A DNA stretch of 64,000 nt, taken from assembly GCF_051962475.1 (NCBI RefSeq), contig NZ_JBQCCF010000016.1, forward strand, positions 76,251 to 140,250, given 5' to 3'. Below are positions 35,951 through 45,016 of the stretch, piece by piece. The notes under the pieces are model-generated. The model made no database searches. It was not told the origin of the DNA and saw nothing but the letters and a program-made list of their open reading frames with translations. How positions within the stretch are numbered: position 1 is the first letter of the stretch; the number at the start of each line of letters is the position of its first letter. A program made the translations under genes and the position numbers. The stretch comes from Dyella_A sp051962475. GTDB lineage: Bacteria; Pseudomonadota; Gammaproteobacteria; Xanthomonadales; Rhodanobacteraceae.

Positions 35951-37300
35951 TCAGCGCTTGGCCGGCACCGCCGCCGGTCGGTTCAGCGCCAGCCCCTTGA
36001 GCACGTTGAGCGCCTGCGACAGAGCATAGTCCTGGGTGGCCAGCTTGGCGTTCTCGGCGCTGCCGTCGTTGTTGATGTCCTTCGGCGCGTTGCCGTCCTC
36101 GTTGGCGAGGTGATGGCTGAGGTCCGCCTCGGAGGTGATCAGCTGCGGGCCGCTGTCGGCCTTGTTCACGGTGAGGTCGGCCAGCGCGATGTCCGGCTTG
36201 ATGCCTTCGGCCTGGATCGAGGTGCCGCTGGGCGTGTAGTAGCGCGCGGTGGTGATCTTCACCGCGTGCTCGGCGTCCAGCGGCAGCACGGTCTGCACCA
36301 CGCCCTTGCCGAACGTGCGCTTGCCGATGATCAGCGCGCGGTGGTTGTCCTTCAGCGCGCCGGAAACGATCTCCGCCGCCGACGCGGTGCCGTTGTCGAC
36401 CAGCACCACCAGCGGCGCCCCGTTGAGCAGGTCGCCCGGGTGGGCGGTGAAGCTGAGGTTGGCGTCGGCCAGGCGGCCGCGGGTGGTGACGATGGTGCCG
36501 GCATCGAGCAGGTCATCGCTCACTGCCACCGCAGCGGTCAGTAGGCCCCCGGGATTGGAGCGCAGGTCGAGCACCGCGCCCTTCTGCGCACCGTGCTTGG
36601 CGATCAGCTCGCCGACCTTCTTCTCTAGGTCCGGCGCGGTGTCCTCCTGGAACTGGCTGATGCGGATGTACGCGTAGCCGGGCTCGATCTCGCGGGTGCG
36701 CACGCTGGTGACCGAGATCTTCTCGCGCACCAGCGGCAGGTCGATCAGCTTGTCGCTCTTGTCGTGCACGATGGTGAGGGTGATCTTGCTGCCCGGCTCG
36801 CCGCGCAGGTCCTTGAACATCGCGTCGATGTTTTCCTCGGTGATCGGCTTGCCGTCGATCTTGACGATGGTGTCGCCGGGCTTGATGCCCGCGCGCGCAG
36901 CCGGCGTGTCGTCGATCGGCGAGACGATGCGCAGCTGGCCGTCCTGCTCGATCACCTCGATGCCCAGGCCGCTGTAGGCGCCGGTGGTGTCCTCGGTGAG
37001 CTCGGCCAGGCCGTCCTTGTCCAGGTATTCGCTGTGCGGATCCAGCCCGGACAGCATGCCGCTGATCGCGGCCTTCATCAGGGTCTTGTTGTCGACCTTC
37101 TCCACGTACGCCTGGCGCACCACCTCGAACACCCGGCTGAAATTGCGGATGTCCTCCAGGTCCACCGCATCGGGCGCACCGGCCGTCGAGCCGGCGGCGG
37201 CCGGCGCCGCTGCGCTCGCCGATGACTCGGGGAGGTCCTGGCCGTGGGCCAGCGGCGCGGCGAGCAGGAGGGCGATCAGGCCGCAGGTGGAAAGACGCAT
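35951..37300 (-). CDS. ctpA: Carboxy-terminal processing protease CtpA (S41)
   Basis: A 449-residue periplasmic serine protease. Signal peptide to about residue 20, a PDZ domain (about 105-190; YSGLGIEVIEQDGQL, RAGIKPGDTIVKIDG), then the S41 core with the catalytic dyad: S307 in VDNGTASAAE and K332 in GKRTFGKGVVQ. Such proteases trim C-termini of envelope proteins and cell-wall hydrolases. It lies 110 bases downstream of the EnvC gene on the same strand, an arrangement common in proteobacteria (envC-ctp), suggesting a shared role in controlling peptidoglycan splitting. Confidence 0.95.
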   Translation of the reverse strand: MRLSTCGLIALLLAAPLAHGQDLPESSASAAAPAAAGSTAGAPDAVDLEDIRNFSRVFEVVRQAYVEKVDNKTLMKAAISGMLSGLDPHSEYLDKDGLAELTEDTTGAYSGLGIEVIEQDGQLRIVSPIDDTPAARAGIKPGDTIVKIDGKPITEENIDAMFKDLRGEPGSKITLTIVHDKSDKLIDLPLVREKISVTSVRTREIEPGYAYIRISQFQEDTAPDLEKKVGELIAKHGAQKGAVLDLRSNPGGLLTAAVAVSDDLLDAGTIVTTRGRLADANLSFTAHPGDLLNGAPLVVLVDNGTASAAEIVSGALKDNHRALIIGKRTFGKGVVQTVLPLDAEHAVKITTARYYTPSGTSIQAEGIKPDIALADLTVNKADSGPQLITSEADLSHHLANEDGNAPKDINNDGSAENAKLATQDYALSQALNVLKGLALNRPAAVPAKR

Positions 37301-37410
37301 GGGAAAACTCCGGACAACTCGAGGTAAGCGCAGGATGCGCGGCGGCTTGGACCGCTGGCGGCAACGGTAATTCCCGCGTTCGCTAGCCTGCGTCGCGGCA
37401 CGGGGTGGCG

Positions 37411-38616
37411 TCAACGATGGCTGGCCAGCCAGCTGCGCGGGTCCACCGGCTTGTTGCCGTGGCGCAGCTCGAAATAGGCGCCGGTGTTGACCCCGGTCGG
37501 CGCCATCGCGGTGCCCACCGCTTCGCCGGCTTCCAGGGTGTCGCCCACGCGGTGCAGCAGCGCTTCGTTGTTGCCGTACATGCTCATCCAGCCGCCGCCG
37601 TGGTCGAGGATCACCAGCATGCCGTAGCCGCGCAGGAAGTTGGCGAACACCACCCGGCCCTTGGCCACGGCGTGCACTTCGCTGCCACCGGGCGCCTTGA
37701 TCAGCACGCCGTTGCCGTAGCTGTGCACCGCCCCGGCTGCCGGCCACGGCAGGCTGCCGCGGATGTTGGCCAGCACCGGCGTCTTGCCGCCGCCTGCCGG
37801 CGCGTGGCCGCCGTGCTCGCGCGCCGCCTCGCGCGCCGCAACGCGGGCGGCCTCGTCGATGGCTGCCTGCAGCTTGCTCACCAGCGAGGTGAGCGCGGCC
37901 TCGTCGCGCTTGAGCGCGGCCAGCCGGGCGGCCTCGTCCTGGTAGGTGGCGTCGATCTGGTCGGCCAGTTTCTTCTGCTCGGCCCGGCGCGCGGCCAGCG
38001 CCTTGGCCTGTTCGGCCTGCTGTGCGCGGGTGGCTTCCAGCGCCTGTTGCTCGGCGGTGATGGCGGTTTCCACGTCCTGCAGCTTGGTGAGGTCGCCCAT
38101 CAGTTGCTGCACGCGCTGCAGGCGGTCCTGCTGGAAGTACTTGGAGTAGGCCAGCGCGCGCGCGATGCGCGCCACGTCCTCGTCGCCGAGCAGCAGGCGC
38201 AGGTCCGAGCCCTGGCCGAGCGCATAGGTGGCACGCAGCAGGTCGGCGATGGCGGCTTTCTGGTGATCCAGTTTCGACTGCAGTGCCGACCGTTGCTGTT
38301 GCAACTGTTCCAGGTCGTGCTGCTTGGCGGCGATCTGCGCCTCGGTGGCACGCACCGCCCCTGCTGCGCTGGCCAGGGCGCGCGCGCGTTTGGCCAGTTC
38401 GGCGTTGACGCGATCGCGCTGGCTGGCGGTCTCCTCCTGCGCCTTGGCCAGCGCCTCCATGCGGCTGCGCACGCTGTCCAGCTTGTGTTCGGCGCGGGCC
38501 TTCTCAGCGGCACTCTGACCGGTGCGACGGGCCAGCACCGGCGGTGCGGCAAGCAGTATGAAGGCGCTGGCGAGGCAGATCGGCAGGAGCAGGCGGAAAG
38601 CGGGAGGCGTGGGCAT
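37411..38616 (-). CDS. envC: EnvC-like amidase activator (degenerate LytM)
   Basis: A 401-residue periplasmic protein. Signal peptide, a long coiled coil (about 35-250, rich in Ala, Glu, Gln and Lys heptads), and a C-terminal LytM/M23 domain. Two zinc ligands of active M23 enzymes are lost: the HxxxD site reads GNGVLIKAP and the YxHL site reads MYGNNEAL. This is the EnvC pattern, where the domain activates AmiA/AmiB-type amidases at the division site instead of cutting. Start ATG 38616; the frame extends upstream without coding character. Divergent from gltB. Confidence 0.92.
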   Translation of the reverse strand: MPTPPAFRLLLPICLASAFILLAAPPVLARRTGQSAAEKARAEHKLDSVRSRMEALAKAQEETASQRDRVNAELAKRARALASAAGAVRATEAQIAAKQHDLEQLQQQRSALQSKLDHQKAAIADLLRATYALGQGSDLRLLLGDEDVARIARALAYSKYFQQDRLQRVQQLMGDLTKLQDVETAITAEQQALEATRAQQAEQAKALAARRAEQKKLADQIDATYQDEAARLAALKRDEAALTSLVSKLQAAIDEAARVAAREAAREHGGHAPAGGGKTPVLANIRGSLPWPAAGAVHSYGNGVLIKAPGGSEVHAVAKGRVVFANFLRGYGMLVILDHGGGWMSMYGNNEALLHRVGDTLEAGEAVGTAMAPTGVNTGAYFELRHGNKPVDPRSWLASHR

Positions 38617-38715
38617 GGGGAGGATTATCACTGACCATCGCGGCGGCGGCGAGGCGGCGCCGGCAGTCTCTTCCGCAACCACTTTGCGTTTTTCCGTTTA
38701 GACGCCCAAATGTCT

Positions 38716-38745
38716 TTGACGCGGCGCATCAAATGTGCGTACAGT
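38716..38745 (+). promoter_or_regulatory. gltB: Candidate gltB promoter
   Basis: -35 TTGACG (38716-38721), 18-base spacer, -10 TACAGT (38740-38745). A start point near 38752 leaves a leader of about 70 bases before ATG 38821 that contains two hairpins. It excludes the upstream ATG at 38710 as the start codon. Confidence 0.55.
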
Positions 38746-38767
38746 CGGAGCGCACGTCTTGTCAATT

Positions 38768-38806
38768 GCCTGCAGCGCGTGCGCTGCAGGCGTTGGTGTC
38801 CCCAAC
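38768..38806 (+). promoter_or_regulatory. Paired hairpins in the gltB leader
   Basis: A perfect palindrome with 11-bp arms and a 2-base centre (38768-38778 and 38781-38791, arm GCCTGCAGCGC), directly followed by a small hairpin GTTGG/CCAAC (38792-38806). Both lie between the predicted start point and the start codon, so they could act as an operator or as leader RNA structure. Confidence 0.6.
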
Positions 38807-38820
38807 CGTTTCATCCAGCG

Positions 38821-41800
38821 ATGAGGGAAGCGACCTTGCACCAGCAGGTTACGCCGCGCATGTACGACGCGAGCTTCGAACACGACAGTTGTGGCTTCGG
38901 CCTGGTGTCGCAGGTGGAGGGGCGCGCCAGCGCCTGGGTGGTGGACACCGCGTTCGACGCGCTGGCCAAGCTCTCGCATCGCGGAGGCGTCAATGCCGAC
39001 GGCATCAGCGGTGACGGCTGTGGCGTGCTGCTGCATCGGCCGCGGCCCTGGTTGCGAGCGCTGGCCAAGGAATCGGGCATCGCGCTGGGCGAGCGCTTTG
39101 CCGCTGGCGTGGTGTTTCTCGATCCGGCCGGCGGCGATGCCGCGGCGCTGCAGCTCGAGCGCAGCCTGCGCGAGGAGGGTGTGGAGGCCGCCGGCTGGCG
39201 AGAAGTGGCGGTAAACGCCGAGGCGTGCGGACCGCTGGCCTCGGCCGCGCAGCCGCGGGTGCGGCAGATCTTCGTCGAGCCCGCGCACGGCATGGACGAG
39301 GGTGCATTCGAACGCGCCCTGTTCCGCGCCCGCCGCCGCGCCGAGCACGCGCTGCGCGACGACGGGCATTTCTATGTGATCACACTGTCAGCCGACGTCA
39401 TCGGCTACAAGGCGATGGCCGCACCCGGCCGCCTGCGCGAGGTCTACCCCGATCTGCTGCATCCAGCGCTCAGCTCCGATGCGGTGGTGTTCCACCAGCG
39501 TTTCTCCACCAACACCATGCCGCAGTGGCGTCTCGCGCAGCCGTTCCGGCTGCTGGCGCACAACGGCGAGATCAACACCATCCGCGCTAACCGCCGCTGG
39601 ATGCAGTCGCGCGAGTCGATCCTGCGCTCGCCGCTGCTGGACCTCAGCGACCTCGGCCCGCTGGTGCGCCAGAACGGCTCCGATTCCGAGAGCCTCGACA
39701 ACGCGCTGGAAGTGCTGCTCGCCGGCGGGCTCGACCTGCTCGCCGCGATGCGCGTGCTGGTGCCGCCGGCGTTCGCCGCGCGCGAAGGCATCGACGAGGA
39801 TCTGGCGGGCTTCTACGAGTACTACGCACTGCACAGCGAGCCGTGGGACGGTCCGGCCGGCCTGGTGATGTGCGACGGCCACTACGCCGCCTGCACGCTC
39901 GACCGCAACGGCCTGCGCCCCGCACGCTGGGCGCTGTCGGCCGACAACCATCTCATCGTGGCCTCCGAGGCGGGGCTGTGGGACGTGCCCTCGTCGAAGG
40001 TCGTGGCCAAGGGCCGGCTCGCGCCGGGCGAGATGATCGCGGTGGATCTGAAGGCGCATCGCCTGCTGCGCGACGCCGACATCGACGCCATCAACCGTTC
40101 GCGCGCGCCGTTCCGCGAGTGGCTGCGCGCTGGCGTGAGCTATCTCGAATCGGACCTGATCGACCCTTCGCTGGCGGCCGAGCCGCTGCCGCCGGACGAA
40201 CTGCACCGCTACCAGAAGCTCTATGGCCTCACCCGCGAGGAGCGCGAGTCGGTGCTGAAGGTGCTCGCCGATCTGGAGGCCGAGGCCACCGGCTCGATGG
40301 GCGACGACACGCCGATCGCGGCGATGTCGCGCCAGGTGCGCCCGCTGTTCGACCGCTTCCGCCAGGCCTTCGCCCAGGTCACCAACCCGCCGATCGATCC
40401 GCTGCGCGAGAAGCTGGTGATGTCGCTGGTGACCCAGCTCGGCCCCGAAGGCAACGTGTTCGACTTCCGTCCGGAGAACGCGAAGCAGACGCTGATCAAC
40501 TCGCCCATCCTCAGCCAGCGCAAGCTGCGCCAGCTGCTGGCGCTGCCGCAGTTCGTCGGCACGCCGCGCTTCGACCTGATGTACGCGCCGGAGGAAGGGC
40601 TGGAGCAGGCGCTGCGCCGGCTGTGCCGCGACACCGCGCAGGCCGTGCGCGAGGGCCATGTGCTGGTGTTCCTCAGTGATCGCTATCCGGAGCGCGGCAA
40701 GTTGCCGATCCACGCCCTGCTGGCGGTCGGCGCGGTGCATGCGTACCTGATCGAGCAGGGCCTGCGCTGCCAGTGCAACCTCATCGTGGAAACGGCCACC
40801 CCGCGCGACCCGCACCAGTTCGCCTGCCTGATCGGCTACGGCGCCACCGCGATCTATCCGTGGCTGGCCTACCAGAGCCTGTTCGAGCTCGGTCGCCAGG
40901 GCCACATCGACGCCGACCGCGCCGAGGTGGGCCGCAGCTATCGTCGCGGCATCCGCAAGGGCCTGCTGAAAATCCTCTCCAAGATGGGCATCTCGACCAT
41001 CGCCGGCTACCGCGGTGCGCAGCTGTTCGAGATCGTGGGGCTGGCGCCGGAGGTGGTGGAGCTGTGCTTTCCCGGCACGCCCTCGCGCATCGGCGGCGCG
41101 ACCTTCGAGGATCTCGAGCACGACCAGCGCCTGCTCGCCGCCGAGGCCTGGAACGAGGCGCTGCCGCTGCGCGCCGGCGGCCTTTACAAGTACATGCACG
41201 GCGGCGAGTACCACATGTACAACCCCGACGTGATCGCCACCCTGCAGCAGGCGGTGCGCACCGGCGATGCGGCCGACTACCGCACGTACGCCAACCACGT
41301 CGATCATCGCCCGCCGTCGGCGCTGCGTGACCTGCTCGGGGCGCAGCCGCTGGCTGCGCCGATCCCGCTTGAGGAGGTCGAGCCGGTGGAGGCGATCCTC
41401 AAGCGCTTCGACTCGGCCGGCATGTCGCTGGGCGCGCTGTCGCCCGAGGCGCACGAGGCGCTGGCCACGGCGATGAACCGGCTCGGCGCGCGCTCCAACT
41501 CGGGCGAGGGCGGTGAAGATCCCGCCCGCTACGGCACCGAGAAGATGTCCAAGATCAAGCAGGTGGCGTCGGGTCGCTTCGGCGTCACACCGCACTACCT
41601 GGTCAACGCCGAGGTGCTGCAGATCAAGATTGCGCAGGGCGCCAAGCCCGGCGAGGGCGGCCAGCTGCCTGGCCACAAGGTCGACGCGACCATCGCCCGG
41701 CTGCGCTACGCCAAGCCCGGCATCGGCCTGATCTCGCCGCCGCCGCACCACGACATTTACTCGATCGAGGACCTGGCCGAGCTGATCCACGACCTGAAGG

Positions 41801-43281
41801 AAGTGAATCCCGACGCGCTGGTTTCGGTGAAGCTGGTCAGTCATGCCGGCGTGGGCACGGTCGCCGCAGGCGTGGTGAAAGCCGGCGCCGATCTCATTAC
41901 CGTGTCCGGCCACGATGGCGGCACCGGCGCCAGCCCGCTGACCTCCATCAAGTACGCCGGCACGCCGTGGGAACTGGGCCTGGCCGAGACTCAGCAGACG
42001 CTGCGCCGCAACGACCTGCGCGGCCGCGTGCGGCTACAGACCGACGGTGGCCTGAAGACCGGGCTGGACGTGATCAAGGCGGCGATGCTGGGCGCGGAGA
42101 GCTTCGGTTTCGGCACCGGCCCGATGGTGGCGCTGGGCTGCAAGTACCTGCGCATCTGTCACCTCAACAACTGCGCCACCGGAGTGGCCACCCAGCACCC
42201 GGTGCTGCGCAAGGAGCACTTCATCGGCCTGCCCGAGATGGTAATGAACTACTTCCGCTTCGTGGCGGAAGACGTACGCGCGCAGCTGGCGCAGCTGGGG
42301 GTGCGATCGCTCGAGCAGATCGTCGGGCGCACCGACCTCCTGCATCAGCTCGAAGGCACCACCCCGGTGCAGCACCGGCTGGATCTCTCGCCGCTGATCG
42401 ACGGTCGTGGCCTCAGCGCCAGCGCGGACGCGACCTGCACGCTGGCGCGCAACCCGATGCGCGACCCCGCCGCGTTGGCCTCGCGGATCAGCGCCAACAC
42501 CCGCGATGCCGTGCTCGGCAAGCGCGGCGGTCGCTTCGAGTACGCCATCGCCAACACCGATCGCGCGATCGGCGCGCGGCTGTCGGGCGAGGTGGCGCGC
42601 GCCCACGGTGACCACGGCATGGACGAATCGCCGATCACGCTCGCGCTTACCGGCGCGGCCGGCCAGAGCCTGGGTGCATGGAACGCTGGCGGCGTGCACA
42701 TCGAGCTCACCGGCGAGGCCAACGACGGCGTCGGCAAGGGCATGGCGGGCGGCCGCATCATCGTGCGTCCGCCGGCCGATTCGCCGTTCGCCAGTCAGGA
42801 CGCGGCGATTATCGGCAACACCTGCCTGTACGGTGCCACCGACGGCGAGCTGTTCGCCGCCGGTCGCGCCGGCGAGCGCTTCGCGGTGCGCAACTCCGGC
42901 GCGCTGGCGGTGGTGGAAGGCGCCGGCGACCACTGCTGCGAGTACATGACCGGCGGCGTGGTGGCGGTGCTGGGCAAGGTCGGCCTCAACTTCGGCGCGG
43001 GCATGACCGGCGGCTTCGCCTACGTGCTCGATCTGGAGCGCGACTTCGTCGATTGCTACAACCACGAGCTGGTCGACATCCTGCGCATCTCGCCGGAGGG
43101 CATGGAGCACTACATGCAGCACCTGCGCAAGCTGGTGACGCGCCATGTCGAATACACCAACAGCGACTGGGGCCGGCAGATCCTGCGCGAGTTCCGCGGC
43201 CTGCAGTACAAGTTCTGGCTGGTCAAGCCGAAGGCCGCGAGCCTGGCCGCGCTGGCCGACGAACTGCGGAGCGCAGCATGA
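38821..43281 (+). CDS. gltB: Glutamate synthase large subunit
   Basis: NADPH-glutamate synthase large chain, about 1486 residues, which uses glutamine nitrogen and 2-oxoglutarate to form glutamate. The N-terminal class II amidotransferase domain has its catalytic Cys in HDSCGFG (residue 24 from this start), exposed by propeptide removal in characterised members. A central domain and FMN-binding synthase domain follow (PGEGGQLPGHKV, SGHDGGTGASPL), with the 3Fe-4S cysteines in CKYLRICHLNNCATG and the C-terminal GXGXG domain. Starts at ATG 38821, TTG 38836 and ATG 38860 are all possible; 38821 lies after the predicted promoter. gltD follows after 205 bases with a repeat element between. Confidence 0.95.
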   Translation: MREATLHQQVTPRMYDASFEHDSCGFGLVSQVEGRASAWVVDTAFDALAKLSHRGGVNADGISGDGCGVLLHRPRPWLRALAKESGIALGERFAAGVVFLDPAGGDAAALQLERSLREEGVEAAGWREVAVNAEACGPLASAAQPRVRQIFVEPAHGMDEGAFERALFRARRRAEHALRDDGHFYVITLSADVIGYKAMAAPGRLREVYPDLLHPALSSDAVVFHQRFSTNTMPQWRLAQPFRLLAHNGEINTIRANRRWMQSRESILRSPLLDLSDLGPLVRQNGSDSESLDNALEVLLAGGLDLLAAMRVLVPPAFAAREGIDEDLAGFYEYYALHSEPWDGPAGLVMCDGHYAACTLDRNGLRPARWALSADNHLIVASEAGLWDVPSSKVVAKGRLAPGEMIAVDLKAHRLLRDADIDAINRSRAPFREWLRAGVSYLESDLIDPSLAAEPLPPDELHRYQKLYGLTREERESVLKVLADLEAEATGSMGDDTPIAAMSRQVRPLFDRFRQAFAQVTNPPIDPLREKLVMSLVTQLGPEGNVFDFRPENAKQTLINSPILSQRKLRQLLALPQFVGTPRFDLMYAPEEGLEQALRRLCRDTAQAVREGHVLVFLSDRYPERGKLPIHALLAVGAVHAYLIEQGLRCQCNLIVETATPRDPHQFACLIGYGATAIYPWLAYQSLFELGRQGHIDADRAEVGRSYRRGIRKGLLKILSKMGISTIAGYRGAQLFEIVGLAPEVVELCFPGTPSRIGGATFEDLEHDQRLLAAEAWNEALPLRAGGLYKYMHGGEYHMYNPDVIATLQQAVRTGDAADYRTYANHVDHRPPSALRDLLGAQPLAAPIPLEEVEPVEAILKRFDSAGMSLGALSPEAHEALATAMNRLGARSNSGEGGEDPARYGTEKMSKIKQVASGRFGVTPHYLVNAEVLQIKIAQGAKPGEGGQLPGHKVDATIARLRYAKPGIGLISPPPHHDIYSIEDLAELIHDLKEVNPDALVSVKLVSHAGVGTVAAGVVKAGADLITVSGHDGGTGASPLTSIKYAGTPWELGLAETQQTLRRNDLRGRVRLQTDGGLKTGLDVIKAAMLGAESFGFGTGPMVALGCKYLRICHLNNCATGVATQHPVLRKEHFIGLPEMVMNYFRFVAEDVRAQLAQLGVRSLEQIVGRTDLLHQLEGTTPVQHRLDLSPLIDGRGLSASADATCTLARNPMRDPAALASRISANTRDAVLGKRGGRFEYAIANTDRAIGARLSGEVARAHGDHGMDESPITLALTGAAGQSLGAWNAGGVHIELTGEANDGVGKGMAGGRIIVRPPADSPFASQDAAIIGNTCLYGATDGELFAAGRAGERFAVRNSGALAVVEGAGDHCCEYMTGGVVAVLGKVGLNFGAGMTGGFAYVLDLERDFVDCYNHELVDILRISPEGMEHYMQHLRKLVTRHVEYTNSDWGRQILREFRGLQYKFWLVKPKAASLAALADELRSAA

Positions 43282-43318
43282 AGGTGCCAACCCAGTCCGT
43301 ACAAGGCGCCGACGCGCC

Positions 43319-43431
43319 GTCATTCCCGCGAAAGCGGGAGGTGCTTTTCAACGGCGAATGCCGGTCATCCACCTTCCGCTTTTGCCCCAAAGCAAAATGG
43401 ATGCCCGCCTTCGCGGGCATGACGCCACGCA
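43319..43431. repeat. Composite REP-like element, copy B, inside gltBD
   Basis: Hairpin CCCGCGAAAGCGGG at the left and GCCCGCCTTCGCGGGC at the right, in mirror orientation, around a core containing GAATGCCGGTCATCC. Core and ends match copy A at 30998-31108. In the gltB-gltD transcript it would form stable hairpins and could set the ratio of the two subunits. Confidence 0.8.
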
Positions 43432-43486
43432 TTTCCGATACCTCTGCCGGTACCGCCACGATGGACAGCGGTTGCAGGAACTACTC

Positions 43487-44911
43487 ATGACCGACAAGAC
43501 CTTCCAGTTCCTCAACGTGCCGCGACAGCCGCCGCGCACCGTGCCGGTCAACGTGCGCGTGCTCGGTTACGGCGAGATCTCCGGCGACTTCGCCACGAAG
43601 GAGGCAGGCACCCAGGCCGAGCGCTGCATCGACTGCGGCAACCCGTACTGCGAGCACGCCTGCCCGGTGCACAACTACATCCCGAACTGGCTCAAGCTGG
43701 TGCAGGACGGCCACATCATGGAAGCGGCCACGCTGATGCACGAGACCAACCCGCTGCCGGAGATCTGCGGCCGCATCTGCCCGCAGGACCGCCTGTGCGA
43801 AGGCGCCTGCACGCTGGAGCAGACCGCGTTCGGCGCAGTCACCATCGGCAGTATCGAGCGCTGGGTCACCGACGAAGCACTGCGGCAAGGCTGGCGGCCG
43901 GACCTCAGCCGTGTGCGAGAGACCGGCGAGCGCGTGGCGATCATCGGCGCCGGTCCGGCCGGGCTGGCCTGTGCCGACCGTCTGCGCCGCGTCGGCATCG
44001 CCGCCGACGTCTACGACCGGCAGAGCGAGATCGGCGGCCTGCTCACGTTCGGCATCCCGCCGTTCAAGCTGGAGAAGGACGTGGTGCGCACGCGCCGCGC
44101 GGTGCTGGAGGAGATGGGCGTGCGCTTCTTCCTCAACAAGGAAGTGGGCCGCGACATCGAGTTCGGCCAGCTGCTGGACGACTACAACGCGGTGTTTGTC
44201 GGCACCGGTGCATATACCTACGTCGATGGTGAGTTGCCCGGCCGCGCGCTGCACGGCGTGCACGACGCGTTGCCGTTCCTGATCGCCAACACCGAACGCC
44301 TGTTGCGCGACGAACCTTCGCCGATCGACCTCGCCGGCAAGCGCGTGGTGGTGCTGGGCGGCGGCGACACGGGCATGGATTGCGTGCGCACCGCGGTGCG
44401 TCTGGGCGCGTCGTCGGTGAGCTGCGTCTACCGCCGCGACGAGGCGAGCATGCCGGGCTCGGCGCGCGAGGTGAAACACGCACGCGAGGAAGGCGTGGAG
44501 TTCGTGTTCCAGCGCCAGCCGCTGGAGATCCTCGACGATGGCCATGGTCACGTGCGCGGCGTGCGGGTGATCGCCACCGAGCTGGTTGCCGACGGCCACG
44601 GCCGCCCGCGTCCGCAGAACATGCCCGGCAGCGAGTACGAGCTCGCCGCCGACGTGGTGATCCAGTCGTTCGGCTTCCTGCCCAGCCCGCCGGATTGGCT
44701 CAAGGCGCACGGTGTGACGCTGCAGCGCAACGGCCGGGTGATCACCGGCGCCGACGGTGCGTTGCCGTTGCAGACGGCCCATCCGCAGATCTTCGCCGGC
44801 GGCGACAACGTGCGCGGTGCCGACCTGGTGGTGCGCGCGGTGTACGACGGTCGCGAGGCGGCCGTGTCGATCGCCCGCATGCTGCTGACCCAGGCGGTGG
44901 AAGCGGCCTGA
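43487..44911 (+). CDS. gltD: Glutamate synthase small subunit
   Basis: A 474-residue small subunit that passes NADPH electrons to GltB. The N-terminal Cys clusters CIDCGNPYCEHACPV and CGRICPQDRLCEGAC bind two 4Fe-4S centres, followed by the FAD fold (VAIIGAGPAGLACAD) and the NADPH fold (VVVLGGGDTGMDCVRTA) and the ending IFAGGDNVRGADLVV. ATG 43487 has AGGA nine bases upstream. Second gene of gltBD, closed by a terminator at 44961-44999. Confidence 0.96.
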   Translation: MTDKTFQFLNVPRQPPRTVPVNVRVLGYGEISGDFATKEAGTQAERCIDCGNPYCEHACPVHNYIPNWLKLVQDGHIMEAATLMHETNPLPEICGRICPQDRLCEGACTLEQTAFGAVTIGSIERWVTDEALRQGWRPDLSRVRETGERVAIIGAGPAGLACADRLRRVGIAADVYDRQSEIGGLLTFGIPPFKLEKDVVRTRRAVLEEMGVRFFLNKEVGRDIEFGQLLDDYNAVFVGTGAYTYVDGELPGRALHGVHDALPFLIANTERLLRDEPSPIDLAGKRVVVLGGGDTGMDCVRTAVRLGASSVSCVYRRDEASMPGSAREVKHAREEGVEFVFQRQPLEILDDGHGHVRGVRVIATELVADGHGRPRPQNMPGSEYELAADVVIQSFGFLPSPPDWLKAHGVTLQRNGRVITGADGALPLQTAHPQIFAGGDNVRGADLVVRAVYDGREAAVSIARMLLTQAVEAA

Positions 44912-44960
44912 CGCGCGCGGGCCGCGGCGATCAACATCGCGGCCTGATCCTTACACTGGC

Positions 44961-44999
44961 GACCGGCGCGGCATTCGCTGCGCCGGTCGTTTCCTTCTT
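44961..44999 (+). terminator. Rho-independent terminator of gltBD
   Basis: A 9-bp stem (GACCGGCGC with GCGCCGGTC) and 10-base loop, followed by the T-rich tail GTTTCCTTCTT, 49 bases after the gltD stop and before the mgsA-like gene. Confidence 0.78.
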
Positions 45000-45016
45000 A
45001 CACAGGATCGCGTTCG

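Noticed and set aside
38710..38820. Earlier ATG for gltB at 38710
   Set aside because: It lies upstream of and across the predicted promoter and both leader hairpins; the extra residues (Arg/Cys-rich) do not resemble GltB propeptides.
39388..41913. 841-codon minus-strand frame inside gltB
   Set aside because: Shadow of gltB; repetitive Arg/Gln/His/Val/Leu composition and no domain.
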